A stretch of DNA of 64,000 nt from Solenopsis invicta (taxonomy: Eukaryota; Arthropoda; Insecta; Hymenoptera; Formicidae), in contig NC_052676.1 of assembly GCF_016802725.1 (NCBI RefSeq), positions 8,712,436 through 8,776,435 of the forward strand, given 5' to 3'. Position 1 is the stretch's first letter. Each line of letters opens with the position of its first letter. Shown in pieces: positions 47,081-59,350 of this stretch. A program made the position numbers and the translations under genes. A model generated the notes under the pieces. That model made no database searches. It was not told the DNA's origin and saw only the letters and a program-made list of their open reading frames with translations.

Positions 47081-47465
47081 ACAGAAAAGAAGAACATTCT
47101 TGTTTCAAGGATATTCTCATTTTCGAAATGTTTAATATTGAAAAGAGATTATATAGTGTTAAATATACATTATTTACATACATGAAGAAATTTTACATAA
47201 TTTTATGACGAAAAATATATCTTTATTATTTAAAAATAGTTGTCATAAATTAAGAGGAAAAAGTGTCGGACAGAAAATAATATTTTTAAATCAAGAATGA
47301 GAATTTCTTAATGTATATGATTATTATTAAAATATCGTGCTCTTTACAAGATTATTATAAAGGATATTAAAATAAAAATGTAATATTTTCGTGAAATTTA
47401 AGATTACCAAGTTTTTTTTAAAAAGGATTAAATTATACATAATATTATCATTATTTTATATATGA
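47081..47465 (+). repeat. Intronic repeat family R1, copy b
   Basis: It contains AACATTCTTGTTTCAAGGAT, TTTTCGAAATGTTTAATATTG, GGACAGAAAATAATA, CGTGCTCTTTACAAGAT and ATATTAAAATAAAAATG, in the same order as the other copies. Confidence 0.7.
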
Positions 47466-47929
47466 GCATACCTATATATAATTTTTTGTTTATATGACAG
47501 TTGGAAATAATGACAGTTGGAGAGAATATTAATTTTAATACTAAAGTTTGATAGTGTTTTTCTATGAATTTATCCTTCAAATTTAAAGTGGTTAATCGTG
47601 GGACAACATGAACTTTGAAGAATTTTATTACAACTTTGATAGAATTTGTTTTAGCAAAATTTAACGAAATTTAACGAAATTTATTATATAAAATTTTACT
47701 AAATGTATAATAAAATCCTTCAAAATTCACATTGCATGACTGTATCAAAATTTTGAAAAAAATTTCCAAAAGAAAATTCTTTTCGTGCAATATAAAATTA
47801 CTTTCTCATCGAAAGAGGAAAGAAATCCTATTGAAGAGACAACAAATATTTGGTTACATTCGAATTTATTTGTACCAGAACGATGTGCGATAATCCCGAG
47901 GGATTATCACTCGCATTTTCCCAATAAGA

Positions 47930-48690
47930 ATGCCTCATCTTGTAAACTACTGTCAGTTCGCCGCTAAGCAAACTCTCATTGATATAACGTTCTACGTGAC
48001 TTCAAAGGCTGTCAGATGAGCCTTGAGGAGTGCCCGTTGGAAAACACGGGCGGCCAGCAGTGTGGCGTGGACAGACGTGAGGCGTCGAATAAATTTATAG
48101 GTGAGGAGGGAACTTCTCTAGGCGCGAGCGAGAGGGCCGCCCGTTCTCCGGCAGCTGTCCTTCTTCACGGCCTGCTCCTCGTGTTCGCTCGCGAAGAGAT
48201 AGCCTGGGCTCTCCTCGAGGCTGTCAGGTAAAGTCAGTAGGCGGGCTCAGGTTCGTTCACCTCGGCCTAGCGGCCGACCGGATAGCGGGATCCTGGCTTT
48301 CCAGTGGGCCCGTCGTGCTCGTCGTCGTCATCATCGTCATCCTCATCCTCGTCCTCGTCCTCATCGTCGTCGTCGTTGTCGTAGTCGCAGTCGTCGCAGT
48401 TGTCGTAGTCGTCGTCGTAGTGATCGTACCGTTCGGTGTACTCGTGTAACACGTTCGCACAATTATATCCGCATGCTCGTGCCAACCGTCGCCTATCTCT
48501 ACCTATTTCTTCATCCTGACGCGCGGACACCTTCGCACCTGCGAAAATATATATTGTATCCGTTTTGTGCGCGGCACTCTCCACCACGCGCGCGCGTATA
48601 TTACATTGTTGCACCGGCGCGGCGGCGGCTTTTGCTCTCTCTCGTCGGCGCGGGCCGTTAGCTAATTGGCCGCATTAATTATACCCGAAC
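47930..48690. promoter_or_regulatory. CpG-rich island with a TCG/TCA triplet repeat
   Basis: A broad GC-rich block. The + frame 48016-48231 (MSLEECPLENTGG...) has two possible donors, GTGAGG near 48102 and CAG|GTAAAG at 48228, but no convincing acceptor, so it is only a weak exon candidate. The triplet tract is listed separately. Confidence 0.35.
48318..48425. repeat. Imperfect (TCG/TCA/TCC)n trinucleotide tract
   Basis: Read on the - strand it is GAC/GAT/GAG and encodes an Asp/Glu run (48267-48614, 115 codons). The tract also stays open in another frame as a Thr run. A compositional repeat explains it better than an acidic protein, though a coding exon is not excluded. Confidence 0.75.
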
Positions 48691-48899
48691 AGCTTGACGA
48701 ATTCATCTCTCTTCTGCGGAAATGGCGGGGATAAACCTAGCGATTTACACCAATACTGGCGCGCCGAAAGTTTCCCGTTTCTTAATCTAAATAATCTTGT
48801 ATGTATCAACATGTCACTACTTTTTACTACAATCACTGGCATTTTTCCGAATCCGATCTCTCTTCTCTATTATCGATACGTTGACCGAAAGGTGATTTT

Positions 48900-49350
48900 A
48901 CGCGGCGCTCTGCAGATGTAAAAATAATTCTTGTGTCGCGACAGAACGTGGCGTGAAATACGCTTTTTTCTACACTAGTAACGTCGAAAAATGAATCTGC
49001 CGTTGATTACATGCTGCAGTATCTAATCTGTTTCGGCGAGAGAAAAGAGGAGCGCGCGTACTGAAGATCCATACTGGAAGATTCAGATTGAGTACATTTT
49101 ATCAGGGCGTATTTAAGCCGACGTCATGAATTGCAGGAAGCACGCGAGTGTATATCGCGAAATTGCCCGATAGAGAGGAACGTGTCGGATGATTCGCGTC
49201 TCTCACAAAAGAAAAAAGAGAAACAAACATTTATCAAGTCGTGTCAAACGATTTCGCGGACTGTCTGCGTATACTACAAGGTAACGGACGAGCCTGGTAG
49301 TTGTACACATTGTTGCCATCGGAGATACGCACTGTCGATAAACACAGAAA
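48900..49350. other. GC-richer intronic sequence
   Basis: Composition is higher in GC than the neighbours, with no recognisable coding motif. It ends just before a poly-A run. Confidence 0.4.
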
Positions 49351-49375
49351 AATATTATACTGATAAGTTATTTGA

Positions 49376-49382
49376 AAAAAAA

Positions 49383-49414
<32 letters not shown>
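49376..49414. repeat. Poly-A followed by (TA)n
   Basis: About 25 A residues run into alternating TA. It could be the tail of a retroposon inserted on the + strand, but I cannot define a body upstream. Confidence 0.6.
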
Positions 49415-49470
49415 AGTAAATATTACGTATTTCAAATATTTCACAAATTTATGTATCATAAATGCGTCAC

Positions 49471-49855
49471 ATAGAAGAAAAAATAGTCTTGTTTCGAGAA
49501 CACGTATTTTCAAAAAGTTAGTTATTGAAATGAGATTATCGTTAAACATAACTTACTTACGTGAAAAATTTTGTATAGTTTTATCAAGGAAAATATAGTC
49601 TCATTCTTTGATAATACTTTTCCTGAGTTGAGATAAAAAAAAAATTATCGGATAGAAAATAAGAATGTCTTCAAACTAAGAATCGGAACATTTTACTTAA
49701 TTGTTATTAAAATAATCATATTGTGCTCTTTATAGAAGAGTATTTTATAATATTGAAATAAAAATGTATTTTATTAAAATTTATTGAAGATTATTACATC
49801 TTTTAAAGAAAATTAAATTATATATAAACTAGATTGTCATAGTTTTATATATAAA
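49471..49855 (+). repeat. Intronic repeat family R1, copy c
   Basis: It contains TAGTCTTGTTTCGAGAACA, TAGTTTTATCAAGGAAAATA, CGGATAGAAAATAAGAATG, TTGTGCTCTTTATAGAAGA and TATTGAAATAAAAATG in the family order. Confidence 0.72.
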
Positions 49856-50985
49856 CAGGAATATAATTTATATTAATAATAATTGAGTGTGTGTCTTAAA
49901 TGGAATATATACTATTAATGGAATGGGTTTTAATTTACTACTAATGTTCTATCTGTAGATAGGCATCAAATTTATTTAAATATATTTTGAATCACAGTAA
50001 TTTAATTCTTCAATCAAGAACAATTAAGTTCAAACAAAAAGTTGATTTGCTTATTGTTCCAATTTTTCTTTTCTAAATAAAATTTTATGATATGTTTTGA
50101 AAGAATATACATTCTTTTATACACTTCCTGCTCATATCAGGATTTTGTTTATATTGAACAATTCTTTTTTGAAATATTAAGCAGGGTTGGTTATTAATAA
50201 TATATTTTTTTATAAGTAATTCCGTTTTTTTATAAGTTAATATATTATTTAACTAATTTAAGTTAATGAATGACTTATAAAATTTATTTAGTTACGTTGA
50301 AAGTTGCGTGAAGGAAAAACTAACTCAATTAAAAATTACGTTAAAATTAAATTAACTTAAATTAAAAGATAATTGTGAAAAACATTAATTATTAATATTA
50401 AATTTGAAATTCGTAGCTTTTAAAGTTAAATTATTTAAAGTAATTATAACATTGATCGTAAAACAAATTGAATATTTTATTTGTAAATTAAATTATATGA
50501 AATAACAAAGAATATTGTTTTTTTATGAGGAAATATACTTTTCTTATAATCTCTTCCTTTTATATAGATAAATTTTAATTTTTTAACTTATTGTTAGTGT
50601 ATGTGTTTTGAAAATAACTATAAGTTAAAGTTAAAAATTAAATCAGTTAAAATTGAGTTAAAAGTTATTAATTTCTTAATTAACTGTTAACTTTTTAATT
50701 AGTTATTACCCAACTATGGTAATAAGTTTTCTTTAAATTTGTGATTAGTTCTTTGTTAAAGATACTCACTACTTAAGAAGAAGAAAATTAAATTGAATAA
50801 TTTTTCTTACCAGTAGATATCAGTTGATATTTTTCTGCGCAAAGGTTTCATTTCAACAATTTAAATTTTTATTTTAGAAAGGAATTTTGGTCTATTTTGG
50901 AGAAAGATCGAATAACTGAAATATTTAAAACTCAAAAATCTGTTTTCGGCTTAAATGAGTACAGATAATTCTTAATACTTGTACA
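49856..50985. other. AT-rich intronic sequence
   Basis: Rich in TTAAAATTAA and TAACTTA words. No gene or defined element. Confidence 0.6.
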
Positions 50986-50987
50986 TA

Positions 50988-51310
50988 GAAAACAATTGTA
51001 ATAGAATCAAGTGAAACTAACAGTTAAACATATATAATTTGCTATAAAGAAATTTTGTATAATTTTATCAAGAAAAATATATTTATCTTTATTTAATAAT
51101 GATTTTCAGTTAAGAAAAAAATATCGAAATAGAAAAAATATTTAAAAATCAAGAATTATAATTTTTGAATACCATTATTATCAAAGCAATTATATTGTGC
51201 TCTTTAGATAATATAATATAATATTGAAATAAAATTATATTTTGCTGAATCTTTGATTTACAACTGTCAAACTCTTTAAAGGCTTTTTAATTTTATATAT
51301 ATATATATGA
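50988..51310 (+). repeat. Intronic repeat family R1, copy d
   Basis: It contains TATAATTTTATCAAGAAAAA, GAAATAGAAAAAATA, TTGTGCTCTTTAGATAATA and ATATTGAAATAAAATTATA. A more degenerate relative may lie at about 52810-53000. Confidence 0.65.
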
Positions 51311-51770
51311 GACAAAAATCGTTAATATTAATTTAGTACTAATTTTTTTCTGTATAATATTTTATATTTGTATAATTTTTTTCATATTTTAAATTTATGA
51401 AAATCTGAAAAAATATCTCTTCTGATTTTATAAAAATTTTCATAAAGTTCTTTTTCAAAAATAATAGAATAAAATATCTTAAAAATCTTGAAAAATTCTA
51501 GAAAAATTTCTAGAAAAATAATTACCTTTCCTTAACGCTTCGAAAAAATGTTCCAATTTGTATAAAAAAATCTGAGAAATTTTAAAAATTATATCAGCTA
51601 GAAATTTTGAAAAATTGTATGAAGAATTCTAAGGAAAAATTTCACTAAGGAAACAACTCACTTATTCATTAATCTGAGGAACAATGTATCTCTCTGAAAT
51701 CATTTACATACTTTCCTTATTTACAGAGTTGGATTCAATTGAGCCTTAGGAAATTATCCTTGAGACTCGA
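51311..51770. other. AT-rich intronic sequence
   Basis: Contains repeated TTTCTAGAAAAAT-like words around 51500. Nothing else I can support. Confidence 0.55.
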
Positions 51771-52170
51771 ATTCTATTCGCTTTTGAAACTACGCGGATC
51801 CGTCATTCGATGTGTCATACACGCTGATACATTTTTAGCCGTGTAACCAAGACACAAACGCAAAACGGTATTTCTACTTGCTGGGTGACTTTTATAATTA
51901 CATTTACCGTGAATTACCGTACATCGAGGGTCACCTGCATATCGGCGAGAGATCGCGGCGGATTTTTCCGGCTGATGGCAAATTGATGCCAACCCCGCGT
52001 GGGAAACATCAACTTTCACCCACGAGACCAGAAGTAAACTCATAGCGCGCGCGAGTGTAACGGCTCTTCGTGTTTCAACGAATCGCGGCCTAGTGTTTGC
52101 CGAGCGAGATAAAAAGGGAGAAGGAGAACGAAAGAGAGGGAAGCCTTGATTATAGCTCTGGCCGTTGGTC
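51771..52170. promoter_or_regulatory. CpG-rich island in the putative intron
   Basis: GC-rich block whose 89-codon - frame (51774-52043) has no recognisable domain. Regulatory role inferred from composition only. Confidence 0.25.
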
Positions 52171-53639
52171 TTTTTTTTTCAAGATTGTCTTTTAATTTTA
52201 AGAACGTCTGTCACAATAAGTACACCGTTGCAATTCTTTTATCTTCGATATTAAGTATCTCCGTAAGTGGACCTTGAATTAACGTTTTGAAGAAATAAAC
52301 CCTGCGCTTAAAAAATTGAAGCTTTTTCTAGCACTTCCGTTGTTTAATTAAATCGAGATGCTAATTTTAAACGTATAATTTAATTGAACTGCGATAAAAC
52401 TTACAATTTTAGAAGTAAATCACCTGTTGTAAGTTAGTGTCTTTGCGAATGCCATTGAAAATTTGTCTTTTAAGAATGAGTCACGCGAGAAACGTAATGG
52501 ATTTTTATACAATGTATAAATACATGTATACCTATTCGAAAATGCCGTTTAATGACATTTCTTAATGAATGACTTGCGTCTACAAAGAGAGTCATTGTTC
52601 TATTCACTCATTCAATTATTCATGACCTCGCGCTATCTTTTATCTGTACTTGGAGTAATCTTTTGGTTGGGGTGACTTTAAACAAATATTTGTTGCTGAT
52701 ACATAATCAATTGTAAGAGAAACTTGCAAATGCGTGAGAATTATTTTGTTTTGTTTAAAAAATTCGTTATTTTTTATTTAATGTAATGTATCACTTCTAT
52801 TTGTAAAATTTTTTTTTCTAAGAAGTATATAAAATTTTTTCGTTTAAACAAGTTATGTACGTTTAAGATTATCAAATTTTTCAAAGATTTTATGTTTTTG
52901 TTTATATGAGACAGTGATTGTTAGATAAAGTACGATATATTAGTTTAATTTGATTCTAATTGTTTTCCGTGTGCGTATGAAAATTTTTTAACATGAATGC
53001 ATTAGTTAATGATTTTATATATGTTGGTAATATCGGTCAATGTATTTTTAACTTCTTTTTCTGTTCTGTTTGTCATTAGAAATAGATCAATATAATATTA
53101 ATAATATTTAATTTGTGTTTATAAACACGATTGTTCAATAAATCGACAAATATTAATCTTAATGTATATTCTTTCATTAATTTGTACTTCTTTTCATGAT
53201 TTTATAAAATTACGTTTAAATTACGCTTTTATTAAAATTACAAAACTTTTAGTTATGTTTTTATTGAGATGTTGCTTACTTAAACAAAAAATAATCAGTA
53301 TTTGCTATTATTTATATAAAATTATTTCAATAATTATCTAGATGAAGAACTAACTTCATGTTACCTTCATCAAAATTATATATTAAAATTATGAACATAT
53401 GGTTCATTATGGTAAATTAAATTGTTTTGCTCAATAATGATTTTATCTAAAAATTTTTTAGATAAATTTATACATAATTTCACCTATTATCTATATAGAT
53501 AAATTAAAATTAAATTATCTTTATCTTATCTAAAATACATGTAATTTACATGTAATTTATCTTATTTTTATTTAGAAAATTTTAAGTTATCTAAGCGGAA
53601 CTCTGAAAACAATAATTAAGTTCATAAAAAAGTGTCGGC
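52171..53639. other. AT-rich intronic sequence
   Basis: Contains the possible degenerate R1 copy near 52810-53000 (GTTTATATGAGACAGTGATT). No gene recognised. Confidence 0.5.
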
Positions 53640-54250
53640 AAATCCTACAATTCAATTAAAAGAAATTACATACAATTTTCCAATACTTTTGGTATTCTTA
53701 AAGAAAATAATTTTAAGTTACGTTTTTATTCGCTCGTGTAATTCTCTTAAATAAAAAATAAGTAAGTTTATAAAAGTTAAAAGAAAACAATTCTCATAAT
53801 ACAAAATTCAATCAGAAATGACATTTGGCTGATTTTTAATCCCTTTTTAATTTTTTAAAGACTTAAAATCACCAGAAAGCAGATTTGAATTTTAACTTAA
53901 GTCTTTATTGAGATGTAACTTAAATGAAAAATAAATTCACATAAAAGATATCAACGAATTACAGTACAAAGTTCAATTAAAAGTGACACACATTTGGATG
54001 ATTTTCCAATATTTCTTTTTAATGTTTTTAAGGACACAAAATCACGAGAAAATAAATAGATTTATACTTTAAATTACTGATCCTCATTGAAATTTAGTCC
54101 ATTTGAATAAAAAATAAATTTAAAGAAGATATTATCAAGTCTTACAAAACAAAAAATTCAATGAGAAAGGACAGTCTTTGGGCAGTCTTTCAACATCTCT
54201 TGCTCTTGTTAAAGGCCTAAAACCACGGGAAAGTAGACGGAGACGTAAGA
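53640..54250 (+). repeat. Four diverged tandem units of about 150-180 bp (family R3)
   Basis: Units start near 53648, 53800, 53960 and 54146 with TTCAATTAAAAGAAAT, AAATTCAATCAGAAATGACA, GTTCAATTAAAAGTGACA and AATTCAATGAGAAAGGACAG. The last three are followed by TTTGG, a TTTTTAA or TTGTTAA word and AAATCACNAGAAA or AAACCACGGGAAA. They grade into a GC-rich island at the right end. Confidence 0.65.
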
Positions 54251-54660
54251 TGCTTGTTGCGCGGAATTCTCTTTCTTTGGCACGATAATCGATCGTCGCA
54301 CGCTTGAATTGCGCCACCCTGTATATACGTGTACAGCGTCTACAGTCTAGATTCGCTTCTCTAGCGGGCGAGTTCTATACTCAGCGGATTCTTCGAGGTC
54401 TCTCACGAGTGTGTATTTCGTGTACGTGCGTATACGAGTGCGTTTGCACTCGCGCGAGTGCGCGCGCGCGCTCTTGCACGCTCGGGAGTGCGCCTACCTG
54501 CACATGTACACGCCGAATTGCAGGACATTAAACCCCAGCTTGAATGCAGATTCGCGCGCTCGAACGAGTGCGGCAAATCGAAGGCGAGGCCTGTGCACGT
54601 GTGCGCGCGAGCAAGGAGGAGAAGAGATCCTCTTAACGGCAATGACAATCCCGCATTAAC
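54230..54660. promoter_or_regulatory. CpG-rich island with alternating purine-pyrimidine tract
   Basis: 54418-54500 is dense in GTGCG/CGCGCG alternation (GCGCGAGTGCGCGCGCGC), a sequence prone to the Z-DNA form. It resembles a promoter island, but the frames on both strands are composition-driven. Confidence 0.35.
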
Positions 54661-54830
54661 TCGTGATATAATATTTACAATGTAACTTGCTTGCATAACG
54701 GGTGTCCCGCTATTTTTTCTGCTATTTTTCCCCTCAAAAACTGATAGATGTAGAAACGAAATGATATCCACGTATCGGGAGTTTCGTCACAAACGATCGA
54801 TTTGCATTTAGATTCATGCGCCTTTAATGA

Positions 54831-54917
54831 CCCATACAGTACAGATCTCCTGGGGACGTCCACGGGACGTTCTGTGGATGTCCCAAGGATGTCCCTAGGA
54901 GATCTGTGCTGTATGGG
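54831..54917. mobile_element. 87-bp MITE with CCCATACAG ends
   Basis: The ends CCCATACAGTACAGATCTCC and GGAGATCTGTGCTGTATGGG are near-perfect inverted repeats. The centre holds GGGACGTCCACGGGACGT and GGATGTCCC repeats. The same CCCATACAGCACAG termini border the inner element at 26178-27545. Confidence 0.82.
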
Positions 54918-55239
54918 AACTGTCTATGAGATAGTATATGAGATACGGAGTGCGAAACAAAAATATATTTTATACAATGTAATTGTTTTATTTAATGTAA
55001 CCTGGTCAGTGAGAAATGATAACGGAATCGACGCCGAAAGCATCAAACTGATGTCGTTTCGATGTCGATTCAATAGATCATTTGAGCTCACTGAGAAATG
55101 CTTTAGAGTACATTGGATCTGTGTGTGTTTATCATGAAACAATTCATACATTAAAGTAATAGTAATATTATTTGAGATAATAATCTTATTTAATATAACA
55201 TTAGTATTAAATTCTTCAAATGAAATATCTTCGAGATGT

Positions 55240-56000
55240 TGCTTGCTGAAATTGCCGCGTTCGTTTCTCGATGTAAAAAGTTTTACTTCGTCACGGGAGG
55301 CCAATTTTTTCAGCCGATCGAGGTGAAACGCTCGAGATGAGAGGAGAAAGATCTATACGAGGGCGAGGAATATATTTTTAAAAAGTAGGCTTCGCAGAAG
55401 GAATAAGGAAATGCTGTGAAACGTATGTGTAGATCCCCCCCCTCCCCTTCGTTACCAGGAATCTTGGATTTAACAGGCTGCTGAAGGAGTCGGAATTATG
55501 CGAATCAGATTACGCGAGATTTCTTCCCGATAAGAATACGAGGCGCCCGATAATTTGCAACGCGCGTAATCGAATTAGCCGTACAAAGTGGCACAGAAAT
55601 GAAGGAAGGTCAATGGCTTCGGAGCGTCACACGAAAATCGCTCGGCGATATATCGCCGCAAACACGACGTGTCCGCTCGTCATACCGGGTGACCCGAAGA
55701 AAAATAATTTCGTTTGTTAACCATGGGTGATGGAGCCAACCGGGTGATTGATTTATTCATTTATCTGCGAACGTGGCGTATTTTGGTCTTCTGCGGAAGA
55801 CCTGCTTACATCCTTGCCTCCACCAAAAAATCGCTTCTCAAGCGCATTAATTAACGTCAGTGGATCGCTCAGCGTCCACTTAAAACAGCCGTTTTCACAT
55901 AATACGCTAATGATAACTAATAGCTGCCGACCACTTATTTCATGCTTTTGTAATTGCGTGTTTTTGATCTCTCCTCCGTGCGTTGAACGAGTCGAGATGT
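55240..56000. other. GC-richer intronic sequence
   Basis: Islands at 55240-55740 and 55760-55990. Open frames run on both strands of 55748-56007 without any recognisable motif. No gene is called. Confidence 0.35.
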
Positions 56001-56009
56001 AACTCAACG

Positions 56010-58740
56010 AAGAATGAAATTTTTATTTCCCCGAACAGCATTACGCTAATTAAAAGGAAGCTTAAAGATTACGTATCACGCATATTTTCAAAATAATGAA
56101 AACATTACGGACTGTTCTAAGTTGCATGCGAAAAAGGTATAAACAATTTAGTGGCGATTTGGAACCTCGATCAAAAATAATTTCAATAAAAAATAGAATT
56201 GTGTTCCAACGAAATAATTAAATTATAATAACAGAAACCTGAATTTTTTAAATATAAGTATTTTAAGTATTTTCAAGATGATTTACGTAAAGTTGTGTAG
56301 CGATGTAGAGATTAGTTGTTCTGTACATAAATAAAATTTATTTATTTGTTTATTCAGAGATTTATGATTAATCTCAGAATCGCGATAAAACTTTGCACAA
56401 ATCATCTTGAATTCTTAAAGTACTTGTACAAAAAAAAAATCAAGATTATTGTCACTGTTTTAAAATAATTCAATTCTTTATAATAGAGGAATTAAAATTA
56501 TGAAAATATATTCTTAAAAATATATTATTCGCACAACTTTCATAGTGATGTAGTTTATTTAAAGTATAAATATTAACACATTTCAAATTTTCAATTTCCA
56601 TTTACTTTGCAAGAGTTACACGGGTAAAAACGATGTTTGTTCATAATACATACCTATAACTGCATAGCGGTGTATCTTTTTGTTGTCCGTTCGCAGTGCC
56701 GTTTTGAAGTTAAGCTCAGGCCGCCGCTTACGTCGATTTCTGCCGGAGGAAAGTATTCGAAAGAAAAATGGCGTTTGCGTTCACTGACGTGTATCGAGCC
56801 AGACGTTCGTGCATTAGCACGCCAAGCGTTAATCACCTTAAACGTTTCGCTAATTCTCTGTATCACAATCGGCTTAGGGATTGTACCTCGCGTGTCGATG
56901 TACTCTTAACTATTCGCTGCACATTAAGCGCACGTTTTCGTGAAACTTTGCGTACCAACTGCATCCACGTAAATTCTTAATAAGATAATTTACACAACCA
57001 GAAAAAAAGTATTTCATATTGTGATTATAATTGAATGTTAAAACAATTATGATTAACAGCATCAACTTTTTATAGTAATTACTATAATAATAATAATAAT
57101 ACATAATATGTTACATTAACAAAAAGTAGTTGCAATTACTATAATTGTGATAAAGTTGGTATTTAATGAATTTAATCACCTGTTTTCATACAAGAAATCG
57201 CGAATTAAAATTAGGAATATTATTTTTTCAAATATACCTTTCTTATAAAATTATAATTAAATATTTTTTTATTGAATTATTACAAACTGTTGTGTGTATA
57301 TGTTGTATGTATACTTATATTATTTATATTAAAAGAGATATATCAAAATACATTCATATTTTAGATAATTTTATAATTTGTATGATTATAATTGATATAT
57401 TAAAAATTTTTTAATGATAAATATTTTAAATAATTATAAATTGTAATTAATTTGGGTAATATTATCGTTGGGTAATATTATTAGATAGTGAAATATACTA
57501 TAGTATTACCCAAATTACTAAGATTATAACAATAATAAGTATAAAAATACACCTAATCATAACTATTTTAACATTTAATTATATTCATTATAGTCTCAAA
57601 AATCCCAAATATTTTCTCTCTTTGCAGTGTTCTTTACAATAATCACACGCGGAATAAATGTTTCAACATTATTAAATATTTCCTATCAAACATTCTTATT
57701 GTATACTTAAAAACATTTTGGTTAAACCCATTCAGAAAGAAGTTCCATGATTTTGAAATTCTTTTTACAACCATTAGTTTACGAGTATACATACCTATAT
57801 ATCTTTTTTAACAGATAAAAAGTAATGGTCTCCATTTACGACGTTTATGTCCTATTTTACTAGATAAAAAAAGAAAAATATATCTTAAGTACGATTTCTT
57901 TTATCTATTTCACTCAGTAGAACAAGACATCATAATCGACTACAGAATGCAGTTAACGAAGATGTCTATTTTATGTCACAAAGAGTCCTTCCATTTAGAA
58001 TTTCTCTAATTTTGACCGCCCTTGTGAAGCGATAAGAGCGGAAAAACAAAATGGAATACCTTCACCGCAGCACGAGCCTGCTCAATTGCTGTATACTTTG
58101 CACGCACGCAGTTGCACACGCTAACAATAAGCTGTCACACTACGATACACGCAAGCATATATGTATGCATATACATAGGACTATATGTATACCACCTATC
58201 AAACCATTATGATATGAAAAAGGCGCGACACTAGTGTCTATAAAATTACGTGTGGAGGAATTAGAAACGCCAAATTTAAAGAGAGTATTGTATTTGAAAA
58301 ATAAAAGCGAAAATTAAACTTGACAATGAGTTTTTCGTTTCCAAATAACTGATATGGAAAATAAAAGAATTACTTATATGTAAAATATTGAAAGATTTAG
58401 TTTTCAGATGAAGAATTTCAATAATCTGTATATTATCTTCGTACAATTCTCGATTGGAATTTAATATGCTAAATTTAATAAATTTTATTATAATTTCCAA
58501 AGTCGTATGTTAATTATAATTACACGAAAATATGTATACTTTGATATATCTTTTAATACAAGTAATATACATGTATATGTATACACAACAATTATAGAAA
58601 ATAATTGATTGTAATCTTATAAAATATAATAGATATTTTGAAAAGAAATATTCCTAATTGATTCAAAATTTCGTGAATGAAAATAGGTGATAAATGTAAC
58701 TTAATCTGGATGTTCCGTATAATTTCTTCTCAAGCTATAT
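56010..58740. other. Mostly AT-rich intronic sequence
   Basis: A small GC-rich patch at 56690-56970 has overlapping frames on both strands but no recognised domain. Another at 58010-58140 is followed by alternating ATGTATAC words. Nothing else is supported. Confidence 0.5.
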
Positions 58741-59040
58741 CTAACTTTGAGCTAGCTCTATATTATTTTCATCTATTTGACCTAATTGTGCAAAAAAAAG
58801 GATAAAAATTAGCGTTATGAAACAAAGAAGCTTCGAAAGATTTCTCTTCACCAGAATATCAATCAAACGTTCGTCTGCCATGGCCTTGTACTGCGTACTA
58901 CGAGTGCGATATACGTCGGATGACTGAATGACACTGGGTTGCCGGTGATATATGTGTCGCACGGCGTTCGTTGATCTGAGTGATCCAATTGGCGAACCAG
59001 GCCGCGCTGTACCAATTTCTTCAGATGTTCCTTTGGACAT
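58741..59040 (-). CDS. Candidate small protein or exon with a hydrophobic C-terminus (99 codons)
   Basis: On the - strand ATG at 59040 (context GACATG) opens a frame beginning MSKGTSEEIGTARPGSPIGS, with balanced composition in otherwise AT-rich DNA. Residues 72-86 (CFITLIFILFFAQLG) look like a membrane segment. The DNA encoding that segment, however, ends in CTAATTTTTATCCTTTTTTTTGCACAATTAG when read in pieces, which resembles a branch point, pyrimidine tract and 3' splice site, so the hydrophobic stretch may be intron. A possible donor is CTG|GTGAAG after residue 62. It may be a first exon of an unidentified gene or chance. No family recognised. Confidence 0.3.
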   Translation of the reverse strand: MSKGTSEEIGTARPGSPIGSLRSTNAVRHIYHRQPSVIQSSDVYRTRSTQYKAMADERLIDILVKRNLSKLLCFITLIFILFFAQLGQIDENNIELAQS

Positions 59041-59247
59041 GTCAACGACTCCTATAACTGACTAGCACCTAATCGTGCCTTCTTATTTCTCTTCGATTAT
59101 TATTAGAAAAATTATTTGAGGGATGTATGTAAAAGAGCGTATATATTTAAAAACCATTTCTTTTTGATGCTGAAAAACTCAAGTCTCATCTCTTTTCTAT
59201 ATACACTTTATCTTTTTCTTTCTTTCAGCTTATAATATATACGTATG

Positions 59248-59249
<2 letters not shown>

Positions 59250-59307
<58 letters not shown>

Positions 59308-59308
59308 T
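59250..59308. repeat. (CA)n(TA)n microsatellite
   Basis: About 22 CA dinucleotides followed by TA dinucleotides. Confidence 0.95.
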
Positions 59309-59350
59309 GTGTGTGTACATATGTAAATATATACAATATATGTATAATAC

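Noticed and set aside
48016..48231. Second exon of the 39652 gene
   Set aside because: With the acceptor CAG|ATGAGC the required phase gives an immediate stop. An alternative acceptor after TTCAAAG keeps the frame open but lacks a pyrimidine tract.
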